A stretch of 64,000 nucleotides of DNA, from contig JAMPEB010000017.1 in NCBI GenBank assembly GCA_023665475.1, forward strand, positions 1 to 64,000, in the 5' to 3' direction. Positions 28,008-34,474 of this stretch are shown here, one piece after another. How positions within the stretch are numbered: the first letter of the stretch is position 1; each line of letters begins with the position of its first letter. Origin of the DNA: Lachnoclostridium sp. (GTDB lineage: Bacteria; Bacillota; Clostridia; Lachnospirales; Lachnospiraceae). The position numbers were made by a program, and so were the translations under genes. The notes under the pieces are model-generated. The model made no database searches, had not been told where the DNA came from, and saw nothing but the letters and a program-made list of their open reading frames with translations.

Positions 28008-28030
28008 GCCACCTTGCCAAAACGGAACAG

Positions 28031-28063
28031 AAAGCCCCATGAGTTGCGACCTCATGGGGCTTT
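28031..28063. terminator. Bidirectional terminator shared by toxin mRNA and antisense RNA
   Basis: A perfect 13-bp stem, AAAGCCCCATGAG (28031-28043) with CTCATGGGGCTTT (28051-28063), with T-runs on both strands. Both converging transcripts would end here. Confidence 0.85.
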
Positions 28064-28100
28064 CGCTTTTGACATATAGATGCCTCATAACATTTTGCCT
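28032..28100 (-). ncRNA. Candidate par RNA II-like antitoxin RNA
   Basis: From the minus-strand promoter at 28107-28135 an RNA of about 70 bases would run through the complement of DRb and end at the shared terminator. Its 5' part is complementary, with a few mismatches, to DRa over the toxin start, so it could block translation. Confidence 0.6.
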
Positions 28101-28106
28101 ATTGGC

Positions 28107-28135
28107 ATTATAGCATATGCAGAAATTGGTTGCAA
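28107..28135 (-). promoter_or_regulatory. Promoter of the par-like antisense RNA
   Basis: On the minus strand TTGCAA (28130-28135), 17 bases, TATAAT (28107-28112): a near-consensus promoter facing the toxin gene with no protein-coding gene behind it. Confidence 0.75.
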
Positions 28136-28175
28136 TATGCCGCCCCGAAAAAATTATTAAATTTTTAGTGTTACA

Positions 28176-29252
28176 TCAGCTTAACGATTCGTTTATATAT
28201 TTCTTAGCAGAATCTATTATTTTATCTTTATACTTATAAATTTCGTTTAATGATTCTATATAATATCTATCAAAATTCTTGCTTGCATCAGGAATCATTA
28301 ATTGTTTTTTCTTAGTATCCAAATTAATACGGCATATGGGTTTTCTGTTATTATCTTTGTATAGTATTCCGAAATAGCTTTCAGTGTCTCTGTACACGAC
28401 ATCTTCAATAGGAATAATTTCAGCAAGAATACCACATATAATATAGTAAGCTTGTATTTCCTCATCTGTGGTTACTATCTTAGATGAGTTTTCTGGTGTA
28501 GTGCCAGTATTATCTTCAGTAGGTGAAGTTTCTTCTACATCTTCACTTACAAGGGCAGAGGATATCTTGCTGTTCACAATTTCATTTACAAAGGAAGAAA
28601 AAGATTTTTTCACTATTGGTGCGAACTTTTCGATGACTCGTTGATTCTTTTGTCCCTCATATATTTTATTTAGGAAAAAGCGAACAAAGTCATCTGATGG
28701 AGATTCATACTCTTTGGCAAGCTCGTTTTTTATTAGGGAGCTATATTTCAATTCCTCTGCGGTGCTGAAAATATTATCCTTATTGTAAGCGGATTTACAG
28801 AATTTTTTTAGTTCACTAATAGTGTAATCCTTAAGATTCTCCATATTAATTTCAAGGAAAGGAACCATATCCATTTTATTTTTTTCTTCCAAATCGGTGT
28901 AAAATCTATAAATAAGACCGTTGGTGAGAATACCGAATTTTGCTGGGGTTGTTCCAAAATATCTAAAAAGTTGAGAAGAATGTTTATCCAAAGTTTCGGT
29001 GCAACTCTTACACTCAATCAAAATATTAGGCTGGCCGTCTATTAAGATAGCATAATCAACCTTTTCACCTTTCTTAATTCCAACATCAGCAGTGTACTCA
29101 GGACAGAACTCAGAGGGATTAAATACATCATATCCTAAAATCTGAAAAAGAGGTACAACTAAGGACATTTTTGTAGCTTCTTCAGTAGATACGGTGTTTT
29201 TGATAGATGAAACCCTTTCTGCAAATTTTTTGATTTGTTCTGTAAATTCCAT
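28176..29252 (-). CDS. HsdR_N-domain protein, nuclease-like (lysogeny region accessory gene)
   Basis: A 358-residue protein. The first 160 residues fit the type I restriction R-subunit N-terminal fold: VVPLFQILGYDVFNPSEF...PEYTADVG then KVDYAILIDGQPNILIECKS, the D...ExK nuclease core, followed by RYFGTTPAKFGILTNG. No helicase domain follows; instead a helical linker (FVRFFLNKIYEGQKNQRVIEKF), an acidic spacer and a C-terminal alpha/beta domain. It lies in the lysogeny block behind CI, a common place for superinfection-defence genes, but nuclease or defence activity is unproven. A-rich codon use resembles the CI gene. Confidence 0.75.
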   Translation of the reverse strand: MEFTEQIKKFAERVSSIKNTVSTEEATKMSLVVPLFQILGYDVFNPSEFCPEYTADVGIKKGEKVDYAILIDGQPNILIECKSCTETLDKHSSQLFRYFGTTPAKFGILTNGLIYRFYTDLEEKNKMDMVPFLEINMENLKDYTISELKKFCKSAYNKDNIFSTAEELKYSSLIKNELAKEYESPSDDFVRFFLNKIYEGQKNQRVIEKFAPIVKKSFSSFVNEIVNSKISSALVSEDVEETSPTEDNTGTTPENSSKIVTTDEEIQAYYIICGILAEIIPIEDVVYRDTESYFGILYKDNNRKPICRINLDTKKKQLMIPDASKNFDRYYIESLNEIYKYKDKIIDSAKKYINESLS

Positions 29253-29319
29253 GACATTTCCTCCTTTAGTAGTAGATTTTTATTTGTATTCCCCTATTTT
29301 GTATTTTATTAAAAATCCT

Positions 29320-29952
29320 TTAGAGTTTCCTGCGCAATTCGACTACCTTACCAATAATTCGGATAGGTTTTTCAATGATTTCTTTTAGAGAAAAATCCAA
29401 AGGAGCGTATTTCGGGTTGTTGGCAATCAGCTCGATTCCATCTTTGTACTTTCTGAGGCGTTTGCAAGTGGCATCAGTCCCGTTAATTGTAGCAATAACA
29501 ATGTCGCCGCTCTCGGCATCATCCTGTTGGCGCACAATGACCACATCACCATCACATATGTTAGGACTCATACTGTCACCATGAATCTGTAGCCCAAAAA
29601 AGTTACCTGTACGAGCCAGTTCGATAGTAATTTCTTCTGTATCAATAATATTCTCAATAGCCTCGATCGGGATACCGGCAGCAACGCGACCAAGGACATT
29701 AATGGTGATACCTCTTTTTGATACATTTTTAGAAGTATTTGGAAGTTCTAAATCTCTATTTGTTAAGTCATCAATGTCCACATTGAATAAATCAGCCAAT
29801 TCTCTAGTTTTTTTTAATGGAGGCTCAGATGTGCCCATTTCCCACTTTTGAATGGTGGTATAGGATTTATATCCTAATTTTTCCGCTATGTAATCTTGAG
29901 ACCATTCATTTTTCTTGCGTAAATATCTAATATTTTTTGAAAGAAATGCCAT
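29320..29952 (-). CDS. Prophage CI-like repressor with S24 autoprotease domain
   Basis: A 210-residue LexA/CI-type repressor. The N-terminal XRE helix-turn-helix is at about 8-62 (WSQDYIAEKLGYKSYTTIQKWEMG). The cleavage site is Ala92-Gly93 in VAAGIP; the catalytic Ser127 is in GDSMSP and the Lys is in CKRL (about 164). It maintains lysogeny and would self-cleave with RecA after DNA damage. Its promoter lies at 29977-30005 and it should bind the 19-bp operators at 30031-30049, 30061-30079 and 30312-30330. Divergent from the Cro-like gene. Confidence 0.95.
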   Translation of the reverse strand: MAFLSKNIRYLRKKNEWSQDYIAEKLGYKSYTTIQKWEMGTSEPPLKKTRELADLFNVDIDDLTNRDLELPNTSKNVSKRGITINVLGRVAAGIPIEAIENIIDTEEITIELARTGNFFGLQIHGDSMSPNICDGDVVIVRQQDDAESGDIVIATINGTDATCKRLRKYKDGIELIANNPKYAPLDFSLKEIIEKPIRIIGKVVELRRKL

Positions 29953-29976
29953 ATAAAATACCTCTTTTCTATTGCA

Positions 29977-30005
29977 ACTATATCATTTACAAGAAAGAAA
30001 ATCAA
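29977..30005 (-). promoter_or_regulatory. Promoter of the CI-like repressor
   Basis: On the minus strand TTGATT (30000-30005), 17 bases, TATAGT (29977-29982). The degenerate operator at 30031-30049 lies upstream of its -35. Confidence 0.65.
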
Positions 30006-30030
30006 GTACATTTTAATAAATTTAAAAAAT

Positions 30031-30084
30031 ACATGAAAAATTTTCAAAAAAGATATTGACACATGAAAACTATTCATGTATGAT
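30031..30084 (+). promoter_or_regulatory. Early rightward promoter with two CI/Cro operators
   Basis: TTGACA (30056-30061), 17 bases, TATGAT (30079-30084). Operator ACATGAAAACTATTCATGT (30061-30079; arms ACATGAA/TTCATGT, 5-base spacer) fills the promoter spacer exactly, so binding must block the promoter. A half-degenerate copy, ACATGAAAAATTTTCAAAA, lies at 30031-30049. Confidence 0.85.
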
Positions 30085-30110
30085 TGCAAATAGAAAGGAG
30101 GAAATTGAGA

Positions 30111-30305
30111 GTGGAAGATATAAAGTATAGTTTGAAGGAACTTAGAGCCCGAAAAAATTGGACTCAACAGCAAACAGCCAAAAAACTGGGAGTTTCAACC
30201 CAAACATATAACGCGTGGGAAAAGAATATATCCAATGTTGCAATAAGCAAAGTCAATGCCATAGCAAATTTGTTTGGGGTAAAAATTAGCCAAATTTTTT
30301 TTTGA
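30111..30305 (+). CDS. Cro-like XRE-family regulator
   Basis: A 64-residue protein that is almost only a helix-turn-helix: LKELRARKNWTQQQTAKKLGVSTQTYNAWEKNISNVAI. GTG 30111 is chosen because AAGGAGG lies 9 bases upstream. It is divergent from CI and directly behind the early promoter, the position of Cro. A further operator stands 6 bases after its stop. Confidence 0.85.
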   Translation: MEDIKYSLKELRARKNWTQQQTAKKLGVSTQTYNAWEKNISNVAISKVNAIANLFGVKISQIFF

Positions 30306-30311
30306 CTAATA

Positions 30312-30330
30312 ACATGAATTATATTCATGT
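30312..30330. promoter_or_regulatory. Third operator, perfect 19-bp palindrome
   Basis: ACATGAATTATATTCATGT has perfect ACATGAAT/ATTCATGT arms and matches the operator in the early promoter. It lies between the Cro-like gene and the next small gene, so repression may also act on read-through or a second start. Confidence 0.85.
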
Positions 30331-30349
30331 ATAAACACAAAAAAAGAAG

Positions 30350-30517
30350 ATGAAAGAAGTGCTGATTTCAAAAAAACGGTGGGAAAAGTTAGAAAAAAGA
30401 GTGGCTGAACTTGAGAAAAAAGTACAAGCCCAGCCACTAGAAATTATTGGGACAGTGTTTGGAATCCATCAAGAACAGATGAAAAAGGCTAGTTCGAATC
30501 ATTATCGGAGGAACTAA
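30350..30517 (+). CDS. Small coiled-coil early protein
   Basis: A 55-residue basic peptide, MKEVLISKKRWEKLEKRVAELEKKVQ..., mostly a heptad helix. It follows the operator by 20 bases; no strong ribosome site beyond AAAGAAGATG is visible. No family recognised. It could pair with the Cro-like protein or be a short DNA-binding helper. Confidence 0.5.
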   Translation: MKEVLISKKRWEKLEKRVAELEKKVQAQPLEIIGTVFGIHQEQMKKASSNHYRRN

Positions 30518-30582
30518 ACCAATAGTTTCATGAAGGAAATGCATGTCCAATAACTATTAAGAAACATAGTTCCCTCTGATAA

Positions 30583-30798
30583 TTAGTTGCCATCACTTAC
30601 ATGGCGTGAATGGTAGGAGTGTTGCAGTTTTTTAATGGTTTCGTATAAGTCAGATACCATATCATCATAGTTTGGATTCGACAAATCGTGATGATGTGCA
30701 ACTATTAATGCAGCCAGAGTGCCAAGGCTGTCTCGAGTTTCAACTGCAGGCAATCGCAGTGCGTGGTCATTATCATTATAAAAAGACCAATCTGGCAT
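30583..30798 (-). CDS. Small hypothetical protein on the opposite strand
   Basis: A 71-residue acidic, His-rich protein (MPDWSFYNDNDHALRL...; IVAHHHDLSNPNYDDMVSDLYETIKKL). AAAGGAGG lies 8 bases before the ATG, which supports a real gene although it opposes its neighbours. No domain recognised. Opposite orientation within the early block suggests a moron-type gene expressed in the lysogen. Confidence 0.55.
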   Translation of the reverse strand: MPDWSFYNDNDHALRLPAVETRDSLGTLAALIVAHHHDLSNPNYDDMVSDLYETIKKLQHSYHSRHVSDGN

Positions 30799-30866
30799 TA
30801 AACAAGCCTCCTTTCGTATGTACTTGGCTACTAGGCACAGCCTGTAACTGAATTATAAAGGAGAAA

Positions 30867-31178
30867 ATGGAAAATGACAATATGAGAAAGAAGGTGAGCA
30901 GCATTGAGGCAATAAAGGAAATTTTAATAGGGCTTACCCCGGTGTGGATAGTGCTTCTGATTTGTCTTCTGCATTTTGCATGGCATTGTTACAAGGAGTT
31001 TAAATTTGATGCCATGTGGGATGGGAAGCCATGGGATGAAGAGGAGTATCAAAGGCTTGTAAAGAAATGGGAAAAAGACCCGCCTAACATACGGGATAGA
31101 CCGGACTGGGATGAAGAAAAATGGCAGAAGCATGTGAAGGAAGTTGAAAAAAATAAGAAAGCCATGAATTCAAGGTAG
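30867..31178 (+). CDS. Small membrane protein with charged C-terminus
   Basis: A 103-residue protein with one membrane helix (about 20-43, ILIGLTPVWIVLLICLLHFAWHCY) and a charged cytoplasmic tail repeating W-D-E-E motifs (PWDEEEYQRLVKKW; DWDEEKWQKHVKEV). AAAGGAG precedes the ATG by 3 bases; ATG 30882 is an alternative. Its end overlaps the convergent gene at 31170 by 9 bases. A superinfection-exclusion role is possible but only a guess. Confidence 0.6.
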   Translation: MENDNMRKKVSSIEAIKEILIGLTPVWIVLLICLLHFAWHCYKEFKFDAMWDGKPWDEEEYQRLVKKWEKDPPNIRDRPDWDEEKWQKHVKEVEKNKKAMNSR

Positions 31179-31616
31179 CTTTTCCAACTGTTTTGCAATT
31201 TTATCTGCATGTTTAATGGAGTATGGTTCAAGAAACAAATCTTTGCACAAAACATTAAAAACAGTTGTTATGCGCTCTTCAATCAGGAAAAAGTGCCTAT
31301 CAGCATCAGCCACATCCTCAGCAGATGGGGTGTCATAAGTCCATTTAAATTGTAAAAGCAGCGCTTTCAATTCCGAATCGGCGTATTCGTAATTGTTAAA
31401 AAGCAGCTCAAAGAACTGTCTTTGCAAGGATGGGTCCAATTCAGAAAACTGAAAAGCGCCATGTGTATGAAGCCATATCATTTTTACAAAGGGGGCATAA
31501 AGCTTTTGAAAACGCTCTTCTTTGCGGGTGTGCTTTTCAGAAAGTATCTCTTGAATGCGACTAATAAAATAGCCAACGACAAGTGAAATAATGGCAATTG
31601 TTATTTCTTTAACCAT
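31170..31616 (-). CDS. Membrane-anchored hypothetical protein
   Basis: A 148-residue protein with an N-terminal membrane helix (MVKEITIAIISLVVGYFISRIQE) and a helical soluble domain (RFQKLYAPFVKMIWLHTHGAFQF; FFELLFNNYEYADSELKALLLQF). The ATG at 31616 follows GAAAGGA; longer upstream frames cross the opposite-strand genes and lack a ribosome site. Like the gene at 30583 it opposes the early operon, so it may be expressed from the lysogen. Family not recognised. Confidence 0.6.
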   Translation of the reverse strand: MVKEITIAIISLVVGYFISRIQEILSEKHTRKEERFQKLYAPFVKMIWLHTHGAFQFSELDPSLQRQFFELLFNNYEYADSELKALLLQFKWTYDTPSAEDVADADRHFFLIEERITTVFNVLCKDLFLEPYSIKHADKIAKQLEKLP

Positions 31617-31697
31617 GGTTGATTTCCTTTCAACAGTTGATGAAAAAATTATACCAGAAACAGGAAAGAAAATACAAGTGAAACGAGGTGAAACAAA

Positions 31698-32003
31698 ATG
31701 AAAGGAAGCAAAGAAAAATACCAGATCCAAAAGACCTATGAAGTAACACAGACACAGGAAGTCAGCATTGACTATGACGGGAACAATTTCCTTGTCATCT
31801 ATGGTCACCACATAAACGGCTGGTTCATAGCCATCCCGAATTGGTATGTGTGCGTGGAAGCCAGCGACCCCACGGATGACTTTTACAATGCGGAAAAGCT
31901 GGCAAGAGCCATTGAGATTCCCGGAGCGCCCCATGCATTGGCACAGGCGGTACGGGAGCATTGGGAGAGCTTGCCAAAGGAGGAGACCGAATGCCAAGGG
32001 TAA
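31698..32003 (+). CDS. Small phage protein, DUF6618-like
   Basis: A 101-residue protein, MKGSKEKYQIQKTYEVTQTQEVSIDYDGNNFLVIYGHHINGWFIAIPNW..., a beta-rich fold followed by an acidic helix. I recall similar DUF6618 proteins in Clostridia phages and integrative elements; function unknown. GAGGTG lies upstream. Its end overlaps the next gene by 13 bases, indicating coupled translation. Confidence 0.6.
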   Translation: MKGSKEKYQIQKTYEVTQTQEVSIDYDGNNFLVIYGHHINGWFIAIPNWYVCVEASDPTDDFYNAEKLARAIEIPGAPHALAQAVREHWESLPKEETECQG

Positions 32004-32251
32004 CGGTAAACAAAAAAGAATATATGGTTGCGGACCTGATCTCATGGATAATCGGAAAGATGCACATGCAGGGAATCCGGCAGGAAGATGTGGCGAGGGA
32101 GCTGGGAATCACGCAGGGGGCGCTGTGCATCCGGTTCAAGAGGGGCAGGGATGGTAAATTCAAGGATGTGTTCAGTTACGGGGACCTGCTGGTGCTCTTC
32201 AAGCTGCTGGGCGCAACGGATGAAGAAAAACAGAGGCTGCTTACCCTGTAG
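31991..32251 (+). CDS. Small helix-turn-helix regulator
   Basis: An 86-residue protein, MPRVTVNKKEYMVADLISWIIGKMHMQGIRQEDVARELGITQGALCIRFKRGRDG, with a clear XRE-type helix-turn-helix at about 27-60. AAAGGAGGAG precedes the ATG. Size and place suggest an early regulator, possibly the one that recognises the repeated palindrome, but no evidence ties it to a site. Confidence 0.75.
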   Translation: MPRVTVNKKEYMVADLISWIIGKMHMQGIRQEDVARELGITQGALCIRFKRGRDGKFKDVFSYGDLLVLFKLLGATDEEKQRLLTL

Positions 32252-32271
32252 CAGCGGAAAGGAGCAAAACA

Positions 32272-32421
32272 ATGCTGAAATCAATCATTCCAACACCCAG
32301 ATGCAGCGAGCTTTGGATTGCAGGACTCATAGACATGGGGATTCTGGAGGTAACGGCGGACGGGCTTTGCTGCCGGGAACCGTCTGACAGTGAAATGGCG
32401 GACGGCACTAATGCAGGCTGA
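32272..32421 (+). CDS. Very small phage protein
   Basis: A 49-residue peptide, MLKSIIPTPRCSELWIAGLIDMGILEV..., with GAAAGGAG upstream and 20 bases after the previous gene. Two cysteines lie together in GLCCRE. No family recognised. Confidence 0.5.
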   Translation: MLKSIIPTPRCSELWIAGLIDMGILEVTADGLCCREPSDSEMADGTNAG

Positions 32422-32434
32422 AAGGCAAAAGAAA

Positions 32435-32514
32435 AGTTCCCAGTCACCGGGAAATGACTGGGAACTGACATAGTATGATACACACACTCCAAATACATAA
32501 TAAGTGTATCATAC
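32435..32514. repeat. Two inverted repeats ahead of the Rep-like gene
   Basis: AGTTCCCAGTCA (32435-32446) pairs with TGACTGGGAACT (32455-32466), 12 bp perfect with an 8-base loop. GTATGATACAC (32473-32483) pairs with GTGTATCATAC (32504-32514), 11 bp perfect with a 20-base A/T-rich loop. The first lacks a T-run and is not a typical terminator. They lie just upstream of the HUH-type gene. Confidence 0.75.
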
Positions 32515-32594
32515 CATGCCGGAAAAGTCAACAAAAAAGCACCTTTTCAGGCGTTTTTTTAACAATATAAGAATATTAAAGTTAGGAAAAAGAC

Positions 32595-33374
32595 ATGGCA
32601 TACAGAATTGATACATACAGATTTTCGAATTCAAACGAGATAGAGGTTAAATACTCCGGCAGATATGGCGCAAAGGGTGAGAAGAGGGCGCCCAAGAGAA
32701 AGGCCAGCCCGGAACAGATTAAGAAACAGAACCAGTGGAGGAAAGAAGTCTATTCCAGAAGGGTGATGAAGCTGAATTTCTTCAAAGGTGACCTCTGGTG
32801 CACCATCCTGTACCCGAAGGGGACCCGGAAAGGTATGGATGGAGTGAAAAAAGACATGGGCGACTTCTTAAAGAAGCTCCGTCCGGTATATCGGAAGAGG
32901 GAAGACATCCTGAAGTTCATGTACCGGATAGAGATAGGCAGCCGGGGAGGCATCCACATACACATGCTCTGCAACCATACCAGAGGAGAGCCGCCCATTG
33001 ACATGGAAATACAGAAAGCATGGACGCAGGGAAGGGTGAGCTTTGAGAGGTTCGGCGGAGAGGAAGAGGACTATGAGAGGCTGGGCAGCTATCTGGTGAA
33101 GCCCCAGAACGAGGAACAGATGGACAGGCTGCCACCGGAGGAGCGGAAAGTCCTGAGGGCGTATTCCACCAGCCGGAATCTGGAACGCCCGAAGCCCGAG
33201 AGGAAGGATTATAAGAGGCGGACGCTCCGGAAGGTGATGGAGGAAGGACCCAAGCCGGCGCCGGGATACTACATATCCAAGGAATCCATAAGGAGCGGCA
33301 TAAACCCGTATACGGGAATGTCCTATCTCTACTATACGGAAATACGGATTGACCCGGGAGGTGGTAGCGGATGA
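32595..33374 (+). CDS. HUH-type Rep-like endonuclease
   Basis: A 259-residue basic protein. RIEIGSRGGIHIHMLCNH (about 112-129) contains the His-x-His metal-binding motif, and ERLGSYLVKPQ (about 157-167) fits the downstream Tyr-x-x-Lys catalytic motif of rolling-circle Rep proteins. An upstream basic stretch (KRAPKRKASPEQIKKQNQWRKE) may bind DNA. It may nick DNA to begin replication, or act on hairpins. No replicative helicase loader or polymerase gene is seen nearby, so it could be the prophage initiator. Family call rests on the two motifs only. Confidence 0.6.
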   Translation: MAYRIDTYRFSNSNEIEVKYSGRYGAKGEKRAPKRKASPEQIKKQNQWRKEVYSRRVMKLNFFKGDLWCTILYPKGTRKGMDGVKKDMGDFLKKLRPVYRKREDILKFMYRIEIGSRGGIHIHMLCNHTRGEPPIDMEIQKAWTQGRVSFERFGGEEEDYERLGSYLVKPQNEEQMDRLPPEERKVLRAYSTSRNLERPKPERKDYKRRTLRKVMEEGPKPAPGYYISKESIRSGINPYTGMSYLYYTEIRIDPGGGSG

Positions 33375-33663
33375 TTGTGAACATCTACCTTGCATCCAGC
33401 ATAAAGGGAATCCGGAAGCAGGATGGAGTGGTCGCGTTCATTCTGGAAGCGGAGGGCAAGGAAAATAAAACCCTTACCCAGTTCGGCAGGGTGGAACGGG
33501 CGACAGAAAACACAGCCTACCTGAGGGCGCTCAAATATGCCCTGAGGCGCCCCACGCCAACGCGGAAGTGGACATACAGCTCAAACAGATGGCGCAGCGT
33601 GCCTTTGAACAGAAACACTCCCGTGAGCTCTGGATGCAGGAGTTTGGAAAGAATTACCTTTAA
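33371..33663 (+). pseudogene. Degraded RNase H-like gene (frameshift, probable internal deletion)
   Basis: It starts in the ATGA overlap with the preceding gene and reads MIVNIYLASSIKGIRKQDGVV... to TAYLRALKYAL, the first half of an RNase H-like fold I recall from clostridial phages. Near 33545 the sensible frame moves to -1 and continues PHANAEVDIQLKQMAQRAF...HSRELWMQEFGKNYL to TAA at 33661. The acidic central part normally found after the helix is absent, so both a frameshift and a deletion seem to have occurred. Frame 0 stays open to 33769 but is a shadow over the next gene. Confidence 0.6.
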
Positions 33664-33681
33664 GGGAAAGGAGAACGGAAA

Positions 33682-33975
33682 ATGCTGGAGGAAGAACGGG
33701 AATACATGGAAGCGGTCGATGCATTTTATGAAGTATTCAATGCCCTCAGAAAGAAATACGGGCTGGTAATGGAAGGTCATTTCAGCATATACCCCAATGA
33801 TGAAGACTGGCTGGCGGTATGGCGGACGGAGCATGGAAGGAGAACGGAGATGCTCTTTAGGGAAACCGGAGAAGACGGAGCAGAATGCTACAGGAAAGCG
33901 GCAAAGGATCTGAGATTCTGGAATTCACTAAAAGAAGAACAGGAAAAAGAAGGGAGAATGGCATATGTTGTTTGA
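33682..33975 (+). CDS. Small hypothetical phage protein
   Basis: A 97-residue acidic protein, MLEEEREYMEAVDAFYEVFNALRKKYGL..., with a mixed alpha/beta middle (EGHFSIYPNDEDWLAVWRTEHG). AAAGGAG precedes the ATG. Its end overlaps the next gene by 11 bases. No family recognised. Confidence 0.6.
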   Translation: MLEEEREYMEAVDAFYEVFNALRKKYGLVMEGHFSIYPNDEDWLAVWRTEHGRRTEMLFRETGEDGAECYRKAAKDLRFWNSLKEEQEKEGRMAYVV

Positions 33976-34474
33976 AAAATTCGGGGAATTTGATTCCGTG
34001 GAGGAATTGAACCGTGCGGCAGCAGCCCAGAAAGCAGAGGGCGACATCGAAGCATTGAAAGCCCTTGCCCTTGAGAACGGGCTTGAAGAGGAAGATGCGG
34101 AGGATTACATGAACGGATGTACACCGGAGCTTGCAACCGACCTGCAGGCAGCAGTAGGAAAGCTCCGGGCGGAAAGCAGGGATTTGATGCTGTCCGGGGT
34201 TCTGGCGGACTGGGTAAACGAGCTCATAGACATGTGCACCAGCGATGAGGCTTTCCGTCTGGCAGTGCGGAAAAAGGGAAAAGACCTTGCCGGATACATA
34301 GCCCTGACCGCGGAGACAGGCTATCAGGCGCGCTGCGTGGTAGATAAGAAAATCGTTTCCAGAACGAAAAAACTGAAAGAAATCATAGGGAGCTATGAAT
34401 TCTCCATAGGCATTCCGGATAAGCGCACGAGAAGGAAGCTGGCAATGGATTACTACATGGGAGGGGAAAAATGA
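33965..34474 (+). CDS. Candidate Cas9 inhibitor, AcrIIA9/PcfK-like
   Basis: A 169-residue acidic protein. The start MLFEKFGEFDSVEELN, then EGDIEALKALALENGLEEED, AEDYMNG, LATDLQAAVGKL, a middle with LADWVNELIDMCTS and AVRKKGKDLAGYI, and the end IGIPDKRTRRKLAMDYYMGG match a widespread clostridial phage/ICE family that I recall being annotated as AcrIIA9-family Cas9 inhibitors. AcrIIA9 has been linked to PcfK-like proteins, and a PcfJ gene lies two genes downstream. Overlaps at both ends (11 and 4 bases) place it in a tight operon. Inhibitor activity is inference; a different housekeeping role is possible. Confidence 0.5.
   Translation: MLFEKFGEFDSVEELNRAAAAQKAEGDIEALKALALENGLEEEDAEDYMNGCTPELATDLQAAVGKLRAESRDLMLSGVLADWVNELIDMCTSDEAFRLAVRKKGKDLAGYIALTAETGYQARCVVDKKIVSRTKKLKEIIGSYEFSIGIPDKRTRRKLAMDYYMGGEK

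Larger units (their letters stand above)
27890..28095. repeat. Direct repeats DRa and DRb flanking the par-like locus
   Basis: TTGACATATAGA followed by a similar tail ending CTCATA(G/A)CATTT occurs at 27890-27918 (overlapping the toxin start) and at 28069-28095 (in the 5' part of the antisense RNA). In par loci, such repeats let the antitoxin RNA pair with the toxin initiation region. Confidence 0.75.

Noticed and set aside
31617-32045. Long N-terminal extension of the minus-strand gene at 31170-31616
   Set aside because: The extension runs through the opposite-strand DUF6618-like gene, is rich in low-complexity residues and lacks a ribosome site; ATG 31616 has one.
33371-33769. Single 132-residue frame from 33371
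   Set aside because: Its second half (PTPTRKWTYSSNRWRSV...) is low-quality sequence that overlaps the next gene; the -1 frame gives the sensible continuation, so it is treated as a broken gene ending at 33663.
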